From Nocardia anaemiae NBRC 100462 (lineage in GTDB: Bacteria > Actinomycetota > Actinomycetes > Mycobacteriales > Mycobacteriaceae), in assembly GCF_001612725.1 (NCBI RefSeq), contig NZ_BDAZ01000025.1:62001-126000 (forward strand): a stretch of DNA of 64,000 nucleotides. Direction: 5' to 3'. Within the stretch, counting starts at the first letter, position 1; each line of letters opens with the position of its first letter. Made by a program: the position numbers and the translations under genes. A model generated the notes under the pieces. The model saw nothing but the letters and a program-made list of their open reading frames with translations. It ran no database searches and was not told where the DNA came from. Of this stretch, positions 16,054-25,106 are shown one piece after another.

Positions 16054-16572
16054 ATGAGCGATTTGGGTGAGATCACCGCGCGGCTCGCGGCACTGTCCGA
16101 TGACGAACTTTTGGCGGTACTCGGCACCGCCACCGCGGGGCGACCCCGGCTCTCGTGGGTGCACACCGCGGTCGCGGAGGCCGCCGGACTCGGCCATGCG
16201 AACGCTGAAGCGGCTGTGAGTCCCACCACTGTGACGCCGCATTCGCATGACCAGGACTCGGGCGCCGGTGCATCCGGGCAGGTCGGAGGCTTTTCTCCGG
16301 TACCGGCGGTACCGGTACCGCCGACCGGTATCCCGTCCGGCCCGGATGTGGGCGGATATTCGTCCGAAGGCGTACCTACTTTTGAGTCAGTTCGCGATAA
16401 GGTCGAGCAGCGCTTCGGCACCGCGCAGGGGATGGGCGAACTCGACCGGCAGACTCCCGCGGGCCGCAGCGCCGACGAACAATGGGAGGCGCGCGAGAAA
16501 GCGGCGCGCGAGCGTCTGGCTCAGATACGGAAATCGTTGCACGGCAACGACGTCGAATCGAACGATCCGTAA
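16054..16572 (+). CDS. Hypothetical protein with Pro/Gly-rich middle
   Basis: A 172-residue protein I do not recognise. It has a helical N-terminus (GEITARLAALSDDELLAVLG), a disordered centre rich in Pro, Val and Gly (residues about 55-110) and a charged helical C-terminus (EQWEAREKAARERLAQIRKS). No signal peptide or membrane segment. It starts 25 bp after the hydrolase and lies 43 bp before another unknown gene, so it is probably part of that operon. The layout, two helical ends joined by a flexible linker, suggests an adaptor role, but this is only inference. Confidence 0.75.
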   Translation: MSDLGEITARLAALSDDELLAVLGTATAGRPRLSWVHTAVAEAAGLGHANAEAAVSPTTVTPHSHDQDSGAGASGQVGGFSPVPAVPVPPTGIPSGPDVGGYSSEGVPTFESVRDKVEQRFGTAQGMGELDRQTPAGRSADEQWEAREKAARERLAQIRKSLHGNDVESNDP

Positions 16573-16615
16573 GCTGACCGAGCGCCACGGACTACGAATG
16601 TGATGGTGGTATTCG

Positions 16616-17644
16616 ATGAGCGAGCCGCGTGCGATCGCCGAACGGCTACTCGATGCCCAAGTGGAATTCCTGCTGGCCGAGGTGAGCGGCGAGCGCTTCA
16701 CCGAGGTCGTCGCCCGGGACGTGGAATCGGTGCTCGGGGTGGCCGACACCCTCGTCTTCCGCGACATCGTCGGCATCGACGATGCCAAGGAGACGGTCCG
16801 CACGGTCATCGATCTGATCGGCGGCAGTCCGGTCATCGCGGATATGGTCGGGGTATTCGCCGACTCGATCTACGACAATATCGCCGCGAACAACGACTAC
16901 ACCCTGGGTCAGGTGGTCGACCGCGAACCGGTCGAGGCGCTGCTGGAGAAGATCTTCGGCATGCACCAGGCGCAGGAGCGCATTCTGGAGCGGCTCACCG
17001 AGAGCCCGCTGGTCGCCACCGTCGCATCCAAGTTCGTCGACAAGCTCATCTCCGATTTCATGGAGGCGAATAAGCAGATCGCGGGCAAGATTCCCGGTGT
17101 CTCATCGCTGATCTCCATGGGACAGTCGGCGGCCAAGTCCGCCAAAAAGGCCACCGAGAGCACCTTCATCGGCGATATGGCGGGCAAGGGCGCGGTCTTC
17201 GCACTCAAGCGCACCAACAATGCGATTCGCGAGATGTTGCGCGACGCACCCGTGCACGATGCCGCGATGGAGTTCTGGGATCTGCATGCCGATGAGCCGG
17301 TGAGCGGACTGCGGGAGTATCTGACCCAGAAGGATCTCAACGAACTGGTACTGCTCTGCTACGAGATCGCGATCACCACCAGGGAAAAGGAGTACTTCGG
17401 GCTGCTCGTGGACGAGTGCGTGGATGTCTTCTTCACCAAGTACGGCGATTACACGCTGGCCGCGATGCTGCCGGAACTCGGGCTGTCCGGCGACGATATC
17501 GCCAAGGAGATCCTGCGGTACGGTCCCGCCGTCATCGAGGGTGCGAAGCGCGATGGTGTGCTGGGCAAGCTGATTCGCGAGCGGCTGGAGCCGTTCTACA
17601 CCTCGGATGTGGTGCTCGGGATTCTGGGCGAGGTCGAAGGCTGA
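16616..17644 (+). CDS. Hypothetical helical protein, 342 aa
   Basis: No known domain is recognised. The protein is almost wholly helical and acidic, without signal peptide. It has a hydrophobic stretch IDLIGGSPVIADMVGVFADS near residue 65 and a basic segment (SAAKSAKKATEST) around residue 180 that might touch a membrane. The second half (REYLTQKDLNELVLLCYEIA; ECVDVFFTKYGDYTLAAMLP) looks like repeated helical pairs. It precedes, tail to tail, the EspG gene and ends 5 bp before that gene's stop. The 44-bp spacing to the gene upstream suggests one transcript. Confidence 0.8.
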   Translation: MSEPRAIAERLLDAQVEFLLAEVSGERFTEVVARDVESVLGVADTLVFRDIVGIDDAKETVRTVIDLIGGSPVIADMVGVFADSIYDNIAANNDYTLGQVVDREPVEALLEKIFGMHQAQERILERLTESPLVATVASKFVDKLISDFMEANKQIAGKIPGVSSLISMGQSAAKSAKKATESTFIGDMAGKGAVFALKRTNNAIREMLRDAPVHDAAMEFWDLHADEPVSGLREYLTQKDLNELVLLCYEIAITTREKEYFGLLVDECVDVFFTKYGDYTLAAMLPELGLSGDDIAKEILRYGPAVIEGAKRDGVLGKLIRERLEPFYTSDVVLGILGEVEG

Positions 17645-17648
17645 GCCC

Positions 17649-18422
17649 TCAGCGTGCGAAATGATCGCCGTTGCGGACCTCTTCGACTGTGCGGCCGATC
17701 ATTTCGCGCAGCGTCGCGGTGATGCGCTGGCGATCGGTCGGCTTCACGATCACGGTTCGACTGCCGAAACTCACGTAGCGGCCGTCATTTTCGAAATCGG
17801 TGATCTGGAAGTCCTTGCGGCCCTTGGTATGCCGATTGTCCACACTGCCCAGTGGATACACCCCGACGTGCACGGTGGCGGTCGTCGGCCGACGGAAGAA
17901 TTTGTCGAACTCCTCGCGCACCGTCGGCCGCCACGCGTCGCGCACCACCGGCGGCGGCTTCTCCAATTCCTCGACCGGCACCTGCATCGGTTTACCTTGT
18001 CCCGGACGGGATTCCGGCAATACATCGACCACGGCGGTGGCCAGATCATCGGCCGAGAGGAACAGCAGGTCCACATCCCCGCCGTGTTCGTGATCGGGTC
18101 CCGGCTGCTGGATCGCCAGTGCGCCGTGCTGAAAATGCACGCCGCCGTGCGCGCGGATCTTGTGCTCGTTGCGCGGACCGCGGAAGCCCGCCACCTCCAC
18201 CCTGGCCTCCGGCGCCAGCAGGACCTGGACAGCACGCACCAGATCCTCGTCCAGTTGCGGCACCACCACCTCGGCGGCAGCCCGGCGCAGCCGATCCGAA
18301 TCCTCTTGGTAGATCTCGGTGGAACGATGTCGCAGCGGATACGGGAGCACATCCCGGCCGGTCGATTCCCAGAGCACTCGGAATTCGAGCGCGGTGAAAC
18401 GCCACCGCCGCGCGGTTGTCAT
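17649..18422 (-). CDS. EspG family ESX (type VII secretion) chaperone
   Basis: A 257-residue protein fitting the EspG family: W-x-F-T-x-x-E-F start (RRWRFTALEFRVLWESTGRD), PYPLRHRS, then alternating strands ending in DGRYVSFGSRTVIV. In mycobacteria EspG binds cytosolic PE/PPE or WXG-type substrates and hands them to the ESX machine. ATG 18422 is chosen for its AGGAAG ribosome site; a GTG at 18449 overlapping the upstream stop is the alternative. The upstream gene, a large WXG-type protein, is its probable client. No EccB/C/D/E genes are in the window, so the pair would use a transport system encoded elsewhere. Confidence 0.8.
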   Translation of the reverse strand: MTTARRWRFTALEFRVLWESTGRDVLPYPLRHRSTEIYQEDSDRLRRAAAEVVVPQLDEDLVRAVQVLLAPEARVEVAGFRGPRNEHKIRAHGGVHFQHGALAIQQPGPDHEHGGDVDLLFLSADDLATAVVDVLPESRPGQGKPMQVPVEELEKPPPVVRDAWRPTVREEFDKFFRRPTTATVHVGVYPLGSVDNRHTKGRKDFQITDFENDGRYVSFGSRTVIVKPTDRQRITATLREMIGRTVEEVRNGDHFAR

Positions 18423-18445
18423 GCGGTCTTCCTGTCTGACGCTGT

Positions 18446-19717
18446 TCACTCGCCGATGACCGGCGGGACCGTCTTCGGTGCCTCGGCGAGTCCGATGAGC
18501 TCTTCGCCGTTCTGCTGGTTGATCAAGTAATCGGGGACGCCCTTGCTGGACTCGTTCTCGTCCTTGCCGCCGCGATTGCCGGGAGAGCCCATGCCGGACA
18601 TGCCGTTGCGGCCCGTGCTGGCCGCGGTCGTCGTGGCCGCTGCGGCGGGCGTGGCGGTGCCGGTCGGTGTGCCGGTGACGGTTCGGCCCGGGGACTGAGC
18701 GGTCGAACCGGGGGTGCCGCTCGGGCTGCCCGTGGTGGTCGGCGAACCCGTGGTGGTCGGCGTTGTGGTCGAGGACGGGCTGGTCGCGGTGGTATCCGGT
18801 TTAGTCGTGGTCGGCTCGGTGCTCGTGGAGGGCGTCGTCGAGCTATCCGTCGACTGGGTACTGGACGGATCGGTGGATGGACTCTGCTCGGTGCTCGTGG
18901 GCTCCTTCTTCTCCGTCGGCTGGTTGCCACCCGGAGTGGAACCGGGCTGGCCGCCGCCGGGGCCCGGTCCGGTATCGGTAGTTTCGCCCGGCTTCGCGGT
19001 GGGATTATCCGGTTTCGGGATGACCGGGACGTTGGTGTCGGTCTCCTCGATCACCGGGGCGTACACGGTCTTCAGCACCCGGACCGCCTCGGCATGTGCG
19101 GTGCTCTCGGCCTCATCGTTATCGCGCCACCCGCGGCCCGCGATCCAATGCCGGGCATTCTCGACATTCGACCGGAGGTCAGGAGCATGCGGCACAAGGG
19201 CTTTCGTCGGCTCCAGACCGGTCTTCAGTTCGGCGACCTTGCTACCGGTCAGTTTGGCCGCATTGGCGAGCTGCACGGCCTGGGTGCTGTAGTCGCTGAC
19301 CGCCTTGGCGACGGCATTGCGCGATGCGCCCTTCCAGATGCTTTCGTCGGTCGCGCGCTTCATCGCGTCGTTGAAGGTATTCAACGAGGTTTCGGCGCGT
19401 TTGCCGATTTCGTTCCATGCGGTGGCGAGATTGTCGACGGCGGTGAGATCGATCTTGTCGACCTTTTCGCGCAGCTGTGCGGTAGTCGGCGTATCGAAGT
19501 CGTCGCGGCTCTTGACCGAACGCGGTCGGTAGTCGCCCTGGAAGCCGATGCCACTGGCGGTGCTGCGAACACCGTCGCGCTGCTGATTGAATCTGGTCTG
19601 CACGGCGGCGGGATCGACACCCGGTTTGCGCTCGTCCCCCGCGATCCAGTCGGTGAGACTTTCCAACATTGCGGAGCCGAGATCCCCTGCGCTCCAGTCG
19701 AACATGCCGAACCCCAT
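18446..19717 (-). CDS. WXG/PPE-like ESX substrate with Ser/Thr/Pro-rich stalk
   Basis: A 423-residue protein. The N-terminal 200 residues are helical, with a W-x-G turn in DESIWKGASRN between two long helices, the hallmark of WXG100-related secreted proteins. From about residue 230 a low-complexity stalk of Pro, Thr, Ser and Gly runs to about residue 380, then a short acidic end. There is no Sec signal, consistent with type VII export. The stop lies next to the EspG gene. It could be an envelope-spanning or surface adhesin-like protein. The stalk length makes it longer than ordinary WXG100 proteins of about 100 residues. Confidence 0.8.
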   Translation of the reverse strand: MGFGMFDWSAGDLGSAMLESLTDWIAGDERKPGVDPAAVQTRFNQQRDGVRSTASGIGFQGDYRPRSVKSRDDFDTPTTAQLREKVDKIDLTAVDNLATAWNEIGKRAETSLNTFNDAMKRATDESIWKGASRNAVAKAVSDYSTQAVQLANAAKLTGSKVAELKTGLEPTKALVPHAPDLRSNVENARHWIAGRGWRDNDEAESTAHAEAVRVLKTVYAPVIEETDTNVPVIPKPDNPTAKPGETTDTGPGPGGGQPGSTPGGNQPTEKKEPTSTEQSPSTDPSSTQSTDSSTTPSTSTEPTTTKPDTTATSPSSTTTPTTTGSPTTTGSPSGTPGSTAQSPGRTVTGTPTGTATPAAAATTTAASTGRNGMSGMGSPGNRGGKDENESSKGVPDYLINQQNGEELIGLAEAPKTVPPVIGE

Positions 19718-19853
19718 GGGTTAACCACCCATCGTTTCGGCATCGCAGTGCGCGGTGCTCGTGAGGTCCCGCCCAGCGGTTCGCACCGCTACCGCGAGCA
19801 GCATCAACTCCACTCGGTCCATCCCCACCCTCTCGACCCGTCCAGCGGTCCTT

Positions 19854-19870
19854 ACCATATCAAACGGTAT
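19854..19870 (-). promoter_or_regulatory. Promoter-like motif ATACCGTTTGATATGGT
   Basis: Minus-strand 17-mer with TATGGT as a possible -10, about 137 bp before the WXG gene. It agrees at 15 of 17 positions with the motif ahead of the DUF3558 lipoprotein gene. Confidence 0.4.
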
Positions 19871-19991
19871 CCTGGTCCCGGTCTACTACCGGCCCTCTTT
19901 CACAAGAGGCCGTTTTCGCGCTGCCGATCAATTCCTTTGCCGCACTGGATGTTACGTATGCCGAATCGCACGCCACGGCATTTCCGTGCGT

Positions 19992-20484
19992 TCACGCCGG
20001 ATGCGGAGCCAGGATCGCCGCGCCTGCACGTACGGCGGCCCAGTCGGTGTCGTCCTGCCGCGCCAAAGCCCGCGGCAACCACGTCCGGCGCTGCTCCTGT
20101 TCCCGAATCAGCGCAGGGATATCGAGCTCGATCCCCGGGACGGCTCCGGCCACGGCCAGGTGGTCCACACGCTCCTGCATGGCTTGCAGCAGTCGGTGGT
20201 CGAAATCGGTTACGGCAGTAGCAAATTCCTCCGTGCTGACCGTCCTCAGGCCCGACAGCGGCGCGGAGAACGTGATCTCACCGTCGGGATCGGGTGTGAA
20301 CTGCCACGCCACGGTGACCGTGTCCTCGGGGCAGAGGGTGCGACGGTGACCGTGTCCTCGGGGCAGAGGGTGCGCCACCACCGAAACGCGGGCCCGAATC
20401 GCAGATACGAGGCGTCGATCCAGCGCAGGCTGTACGCCTCGGAGGCGGCAGGTCCTCCCACAGCCGCACCACGTAATAGTCCAC
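19992..20484 (-). pseudogene. Frameshifted DUF5984-like gene remnant
   Basis: Three frames on the minus strand join into one protein: DYYVVRLWEDLP, then AYSLRWIDASYLRFGPAFRW with WRTLCPEDTVTVA, then WQFTPDPDGEITFSAPLSGL to the end PHPA. The first break is a small indel near 20440. The second is caused by an exact 32-bp tandem duplication at 20311-20374; removing one unit restores the frame. A TAG directly precedes the first segment, so the N-terminal half may also be lost. Assignment to DUF5984 rests on the Y-x-V-x-R-L-W-E-D-L motif and the following beta pattern and is moderate. Confidence 0.7.
20311..20374. repeat. Exact 32-bp tandem duplication
   Basis: The unit at 20311-20342, which begins ACGGTGACCGTGTCC and ends GGGTGCG, is repeated without a mismatch at 20343-20374. 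As 32 is not a multiple of three, it shifts the frame of the gene it lies in. Perfect identity implies a recent event. Confidence 0.95.
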
Positions 20485-20577
20485 CTACGACGTTACGGCA
20501 GCGCTGCCATCGCCTATCGAGTTCGTAGTCCGCTCGGCATATCTCAGCAGCTCGACACCACCCACTAGCGGTGTCGG

Positions 20578-21414
20578 CTAGAGACGTATCGCAGTGCGGA
20601 CGAGATCGGCGACGGCTTTGGATCTGCTGTGTGGTGGCCAAGCGATGACGGTCGTGACCGCTGGTGCGTCCAGCACCGGCACGATCGCGTGAACGTCGCG
20701 TAGCTGGGTTCGGACCGACTCGGGCATGACTGCGCAGGTTCGTCCGAGCGCGATCAGTTGGGCCAGTTGGGTGTGGTCGCGAACCTGCGGACCAGGGCCG
20801 TCGGGATAGCTCCCGTCCCGTCGGGGCCAGCGCGGTAGGGGCAGATCCGTCAGGGCGGAAACCTCGGCTAACGACATGTGGGGCCGGTTGGCGAGGGGGT
20901 GGCCCGCGGGCAGGACCAGGACCTGCTGTTCGGTGTGCAGATCCTCGGTGTCGAATCCGGCGGTCGTGTCGAAGGGCCGGTGAAGCAGGGCGACGTCGGC
21001 ACGGCCGTCGCGCAGCAATCCCTCCTGCTCGCCGGGCCCGCACAGCATCACTTCGACGGTGACAGCGCCCGGTTCGGCGGCGTAGGCGTCCAGCAGCTTC
21101 GATAACAGTTCGCTGGACGCTCCGGCCTTCGTGGCCAGCACCACACCGGGCCGATCGGCGGCGCGGCGGGTGCGGCGCTCCGCGGCTTCGACCGCGTCGA
21201 GCGCGGCACGGGCCTCCCGCAAAAGCACCGACCCGGCCTCGGTCAGGGCGATCGAGCGAGTGGTGCGGTGTAGCAGAACCACGCCAAGCCGCCGCTCGAG
21301 TTGTTGGATCGCCCGTGATAGCGGTGGTTGCGCCATGGCGAGTCGCTGTGCCGCTCGCCCGAAGTGCAACTCCTCCGCGACGGCGACGAAGTATCGCAAC
21401 TCCCGCGTCTCCAC
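20578..21414 (-). CDS. LysR-family transcriptional regulator
   Basis: A 278-residue LTTR. The helix-turn-helix is in residues 1-60: ELRYFVAVAEELHFGRAAQR, then LAMAQPPLSRAIQQLERRLG and RTTRSIALTEAG. The effector domain has VLVLPAGHPLANRPHMSL and ends with VVTTVIAWPPHSRSKAVADL-type sequence. GTG 21414 matches the family N-terminus. It is divergent from an SDR oxidoreductase, the classic LTTR arrangement, with a T-N11-A dyad between them. Confidence 0.92.
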   Translation of the reverse strand: METRELRYFVAVAEELHFGRAAQRLAMAQPPLSRAIQQLERRLGVVLLHRTTRSIALTEAGSVLLREARAALDAVEAAERRTRRAADRPGVVLATKAGASSELLSKLLDAYAAEPGAVTVEVMLCGPGEQEGLLRDGRADVALLHRPFDTTAGFDTEDLHTEQQVLVLPAGHPLANRPHMSLAEVSALTDLPLPRWPRRDGSYPDGPGPQVRDHTQLAQLIALGRTCAVMPESVRTQLRDVHAIVPVLDAPAVTTVIAWPPHSRSKAVADLVRTAIRL

Positions 21415-21446
21415 CGTGTCATCGTATCCGGCGCTCACCGTCACCA

Positions 21447-21461
21447 ATACCCGTGCGGTAT
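21447..21461. promoter_or_regulatory. LysR-type operator ATACC-CGTGC-GGTAT
   Basis: A perfect 15-bp dyad that fits the LTTR box T-N11-A, lying between the divergent LysR and SDR genes, 33 bp before the regulator start and 59 bp before the SDR start. Confidence 0.65.
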
Positions 21462-21519
21462 GAGCGGCCACCCAGCTGGTGTTGGACGCACCACCCGAGA
21501 CCGAACCAGGATCGACGGT

Positions 21520-22245
21520 ATGAGTGAACAGACGATCGCGCTGGTGACCGGCGCGAACAAGGGAATCGGATACGAGATCGCGGCGGGCCTGGGTGCTCTC
21601 GGCTGGCGAATCGGTGTGGGTGCGCGGGATTCACAACGCCGCGACACCGCGGTGGAGAAGCTACGCGCGGCCGGAATCGACGCTTTCGGTGTACCGCTCG
21701 ACGTGACCGACGACGCGAGTGTGGCCGCCGCGGCCGATCTCATCGCCGACCGAGCCGGAGGCCTCGACGTCCTGGTCAACAACGCCGCGATCACCGGCGG
21801 TATGCCACAGGCGCCCACCACGGTCGATCCCGCGACCGTGCGAGCCGCCGTGGAAACCAACGTGATCGGCGTCATCCGCGTCACCAACGCGATGCTGCCC
21901 CTGCTGCGCGGCTCGGCATCACCGCGAATCGTGAACATGTCCAGCAGCGTCGGCTCGCTCACCCTCCAGACCACGCCCGGCAGCGAGACCGGTCCGATTT
22001 CCGCCGCGTACTCGCCGTCGAAGTCCTTCCTCAACGCCGTCACCGTCCAATACGCAAAAGAACTGAGCGACACCAACATACTGATCAACTGCGGCTGCCC
22101 CGGTTTCACCGCCACCGACCTCAACGGCTTCCGCGGCCACCGCACCCCCGAACAGGGCGCGGCAATCGCGATACACCTCGCGACCCTCCCCGATGGCGGA
22201 CCGACCGGCGAATTCTTCGACGACGCCGGAACAGTGCCCTGGTGA
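21520..22245 (+). CDS. Short-chain dehydrogenase/reductase
   Basis: A 241-residue classical SDR. It shows the cofactor motif TGANKGIG, NNAA in LDVLVNNAAITGG, the catalytic Ser in IVNMSSSVGSL and the YSPSK catalytic Tyr/Lys pair, followed by CGCPGFTATDLNGF. An Arg in GARDSQ after the second strand favours NADP(H). The substrate is unknown; carbonyl reductases with T-G-A-N-K-G-I-G are common relatives. The divergent LysR gene probably controls it. Confidence 0.92.
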   Translation: MSEQTIALVTGANKGIGYEIAAGLGALGWRIGVGARDSQRRDTAVEKLRAAGIDAFGVPLDVTDDASVAAAADLIADRAGGLDVLVNNAAITGGMPQAPTTVDPATVRAAVETNVIGVIRVTNAMLPLLRGSASPRIVNMSSSVGSLTLQTTPGSETGPISAAYSPSKSFLNAVTVQYAKELSDTNILINCGCPGFTATDLNGFRGHRTPEQGAAIAIHLATLPDGGPTGEFFDDAGTVPW

Positions 22246-22555
22246 CAGACTCACAGGAGGACCCCGTACCACAGCGAGTGAACCCCGCATACCGCACGTC
22301 CGGGTTCACCTCACCAACCGCCCCGAGCGGGTAGCACTCGGCAACGGCTCACTGCGCAGGCAGCACAAGCCTGCCAGCGCGGACGACACATTCTTGTATT
22401 CGGCATTTCCGGACGCCGTCGCCATGATCGGTCGGCATAACGAATCCGGAATATGTTCTCCCCGCGAATCACCTGCTGTCGTTGGTCCCACGACTGGCGA
22501 CGCGGTGGTCGGACAACGGCCCGGCCGAGGCACCGCCCCGGCCGATTTCAGCTCA
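22246..22555. other. Intergenic region after the SDR gene, with a hairpin
   Basis: No gene is supported. An 8-bp perfect inverted repeat GTGAACCC/GGGTTCAC with a 16-nt loop (22278-22309) follows the SDR stop by 32 bp and could end its transcript. The rest shows no clear feature before the pheT stop. Confidence 0.4.
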
Positions 22556-25060
22556 TCAGCCGCGCAGTACCGCTCCGACCGCGTCGGCGGCGGCCGCGAC
22601 CGCCGAGTCACGCGCGGCACTCGCCTCATCCTCGGTGAGGGTCCGGTCGGTGGCGCGGAAACGCAGGGCATAGGTGAGGGACTTGCGGCCCTCGCCCGCT
22701 TGCGCACCTTCGTACACGTCGAACAGGGCGATATCCTCGAGCAACGTACCGCCGCCGCTGCGCAGCGCCGATTCGACCGACGCCGCGGGCACGGACTTCG
22801 CGACGCTCACCGAGACGTCCTGAAGTACCGCTGGGAACGGGGAAACCACTGGCACGGGCCGAGATTCGCGCAGCGGCAGCGCATCGAGATCGAGTTCGAC
22901 GGCGCAGGTGCGCGGCGGCAGACCCGCCCGCTCCAAGACCGCCGGATGCAATTCACCCGCATGCCCGATGACCTGACCATCGACCACCAACTCGGCGCAC
23001 CGTCCCGGATGCCACGGCAGATAAACCGCGGGACGACGCTCGATGCTCACTCCCGCGGCATCGGCGACGGCATCGGCCAGCGCGAAGGCGTCGGCGGCCT
23101 CCGCCGTACGCCCGGCACCCCACGGTCCGCGCGGTTCCCGCCGACCCGTCAGTACCGCGCCGATGTGCACCGGCTGCGCGGGCAGCGAATCGAGCAGTTC
23201 CTCGATCTGCGCATCGGTCGGACGACGATCCACCGGCAACGCCGCCACCGGGCGCACATTCGGGCCGGGCAGCACTACCTGTGCGATCCCGAAGATCGCG
23301 AGATCGCGCGCGCCACGAGAGATATTGCGCGCGGCCACTTCCAGCAATCCCGGCAGCAGCGTGGTCGCCAATTCCGCGCGCTCCACATCGAGCGGATTCA
23401 GCACCCGCGTGGTGTTTCGGCGCGGATCATCGGCGTCCAAGCCCCAGACGTCGAAAATCCCGGCGGCGAGGAACAGCGGCGGCGGCACCTCGACGCATCC
23501 GGCGAAGGCAAGCGCCCGGCTCACCGCGCGACGGCGACGCTGCGCGGCGGTCAGCCCACGCCCGGCCGGTGCGGTCGGAATGACCGACGGAATCTGCTCC
23601 AGCCCCTCCAGCCGCAGCACCTCTTCGACGAGGTCGGCGGGCTGGACCAGATCGGGCCGCCAGCTCGGCGGCGTGACGACGAGCTGTCCGTGGCCGGTGG
23701 CCTCATCGACGCCCACCTCGACCGTGCAGCCGATCTGCGCGAGCCGACGCGCCGACGTTCCGGTCGCATACACCACGCCAGCCACCCGATCGGCGAGATC
23801 GATGTCGATCCGGATCGGCGGCGCGGCAGGCACCGGCACCCGCACATCGGTCAGCGCGGATTCCACAGTGCCACCGGCGATTTCGGCCAGCAGCGTGGCG
23901 GCGCGATCAAGCGCGACGACATTGATCTCCGGATCCACGACCCGCTCGTAACGCTTACCGGCCTCGGAGACCAGCTTGTGCCTGCGCGCGGTCCGGTAGA
24001 CCAGCAGCGGATTCCAGGTGGCGGCCTCGAGCACGATATCGGTCGACTCCGCGCCGACTTCGGTTGTCGCACCGCCCATTACGCCCGCGAGGGAGACCAC
24101 GCCGGAATCGTCGGCGATCACCACATCCTCGGCATCGAGCTCGCGCTCGACCTCGTCCAGCGTGCGCAGCGTCTCGCCCTTATTGGCGGTGCGCACGACG
24201 AGACCGCCGTTGAGCTTGGCCGCATCGAAGGCGTGCAGCGGCTGACCGAGTTCGAGCATCACATAGTTGGTGACATCGACCGCGGGCGAAATCGGGCGCA
24301 CACCTGAGAGCAGCAGCCGACGCTGTAACCACCAGGGGCTCACCGCATTCGGGTCGATACCGGTGACCCGGCGCACCGCGAAACGGGTGCACTTGGACTC
24401 CGGTTCGAGCCGCACCGGCCACGCGTCCTGCTCGTCGTCGGGCAGGGTCCGCACCGCCGGATCCGCGTATTCGAGATCGAATCCGCACGCCAGCTCGCGC
24501 GCCAGACCGCGGGTCGAGAAGCAGTACCCGCGATCCGGCGTGATGTTCAACTCGATGACCGTATCGTCGAGTCCGAGCAGCTCATTGGCGTCGGTGCCCG
24601 GTTCGGCGGTACCCGGCTCGAGCACCAGAATGCCCGAATGATCCTTGCCGATACCGAGTTCGGCGACCGAGCAGATCATGCCGTTGGACACATGCCCGTA
24701 GGTCTTGCGCGAGGAGATCTGAAACCCGCCGGGCAGCACACCGCCCGGCAGCACCACGACCACCAGATCGCCGACGGCGAAGTTCGTTGCGCCGCAGACG
24801 ATCTCCTGCAGCTCCGGGTTGCCGACATCCACTTTGCAGAACCGGATCGGCTTCTTGAACTCGGTCAGCTCGGTGATCTCGGCGACGCGGCCGACCACCA
24901 GCGGCTTATCGATATCACCGTTTACCCGCTGGAGCTTGTCGACCTCTTCGACCTCCAGCCCGACGCGGACGAATCCGGCATCGAGCTCCTCCGGCGTCAC
25001 CGACCATTCGGGGGTGGTCCGCCGCAGGATTTCAGTCAGCCAGGACTGCGCTACTCGCAC
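22556..25060 (-). CDS. pheT: Phenylalanine--tRNA ligase beta subunit
   Basis: An 834-residue beta chain of the alpha2-beta2 PheRS. In order: short N-terminal domain (VAQSWLTEIL), EMAP-like tRNA-binding domain (VVGRVAEITELTEF onward), B3/B4 editing domain, B5 domain (near residue 420), a core like class II synthetases, and the C-terminal ferredoxin-fold anticodon-binding domain (VVSPFPAVLQDVSVSVAKSV to the end). GTG 25060 gives the usual N-terminus. It lies 46 bp after pheS in the same operon and is essential for charging tRNA-Phe and proofreading Tyr. Confidence 0.97.
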   Translation of the reverse strand: MRVAQSWLTEILRRTTPEWSVTPEELDAGFVRVGLEVEEVDKLQRVNGDIDKPLVVGRVAEITELTEFKKPIRFCKVDVGNPELQEIVCGATNFAVGDLVVVVLPGGVLPGGFQISSRKTYGHVSNGMICSVAELGIGKDHSGILVLEPGTAEPGTDANELLGLDDTVIELNITPDRGYCFSTRGLARELACGFDLEYADPAVRTLPDDEQDAWPVRLEPESKCTRFAVRRVTGIDPNAVSPWWLQRRLLLSGVRPISPAVDVTNYVMLELGQPLHAFDAAKLNGGLVVRTANKGETLRTLDEVERELDAEDVVIADDSGVVSLAGVMGGATTEVGAESTDIVLEAATWNPLLVYRTARRHKLVSEAGKRYERVVDPEINVVALDRAATLLAEIAGGTVESALTDVRVPVPAAPPIRIDIDLADRVAGVVYATGTSARRLAQIGCTVEVGVDEATGHGQLVVTPPSWRPDLVQPADLVEEVLRLEGLEQIPSVIPTAPAGRGLTAAQRRRRAVSRALAFAGCVEVPPPLFLAAGIFDVWGLDADDPRRNTTRVLNPLDVERAELATTLLPGLLEVAARNISRGARDLAIFGIAQVVLPGPNVRPVAALPVDRRPTDAQIEELLDSLPAQPVHIGAVLTGRREPRGPWGAGRTAEAADAFALADAVADAAGVSIERRPAVYLPWHPGRCAELVVDGQVIGHAGELHPAVLERAGLPPRTCAVELDLDALPLRESRPVPVVSPFPAVLQDVSVSVAKSVPAASVESALRSGGGTLLEDIALFDVYEGAQAGEGRKSLTYALRFRATDRTLTEDEASAARDSAVAAAADAVGAVLRG

Positions 25061-25106
25061 TTGACGTTTCGCTCTCTCGATCGAAGGTTCGTTGGAATCG
25101 ACAAGC

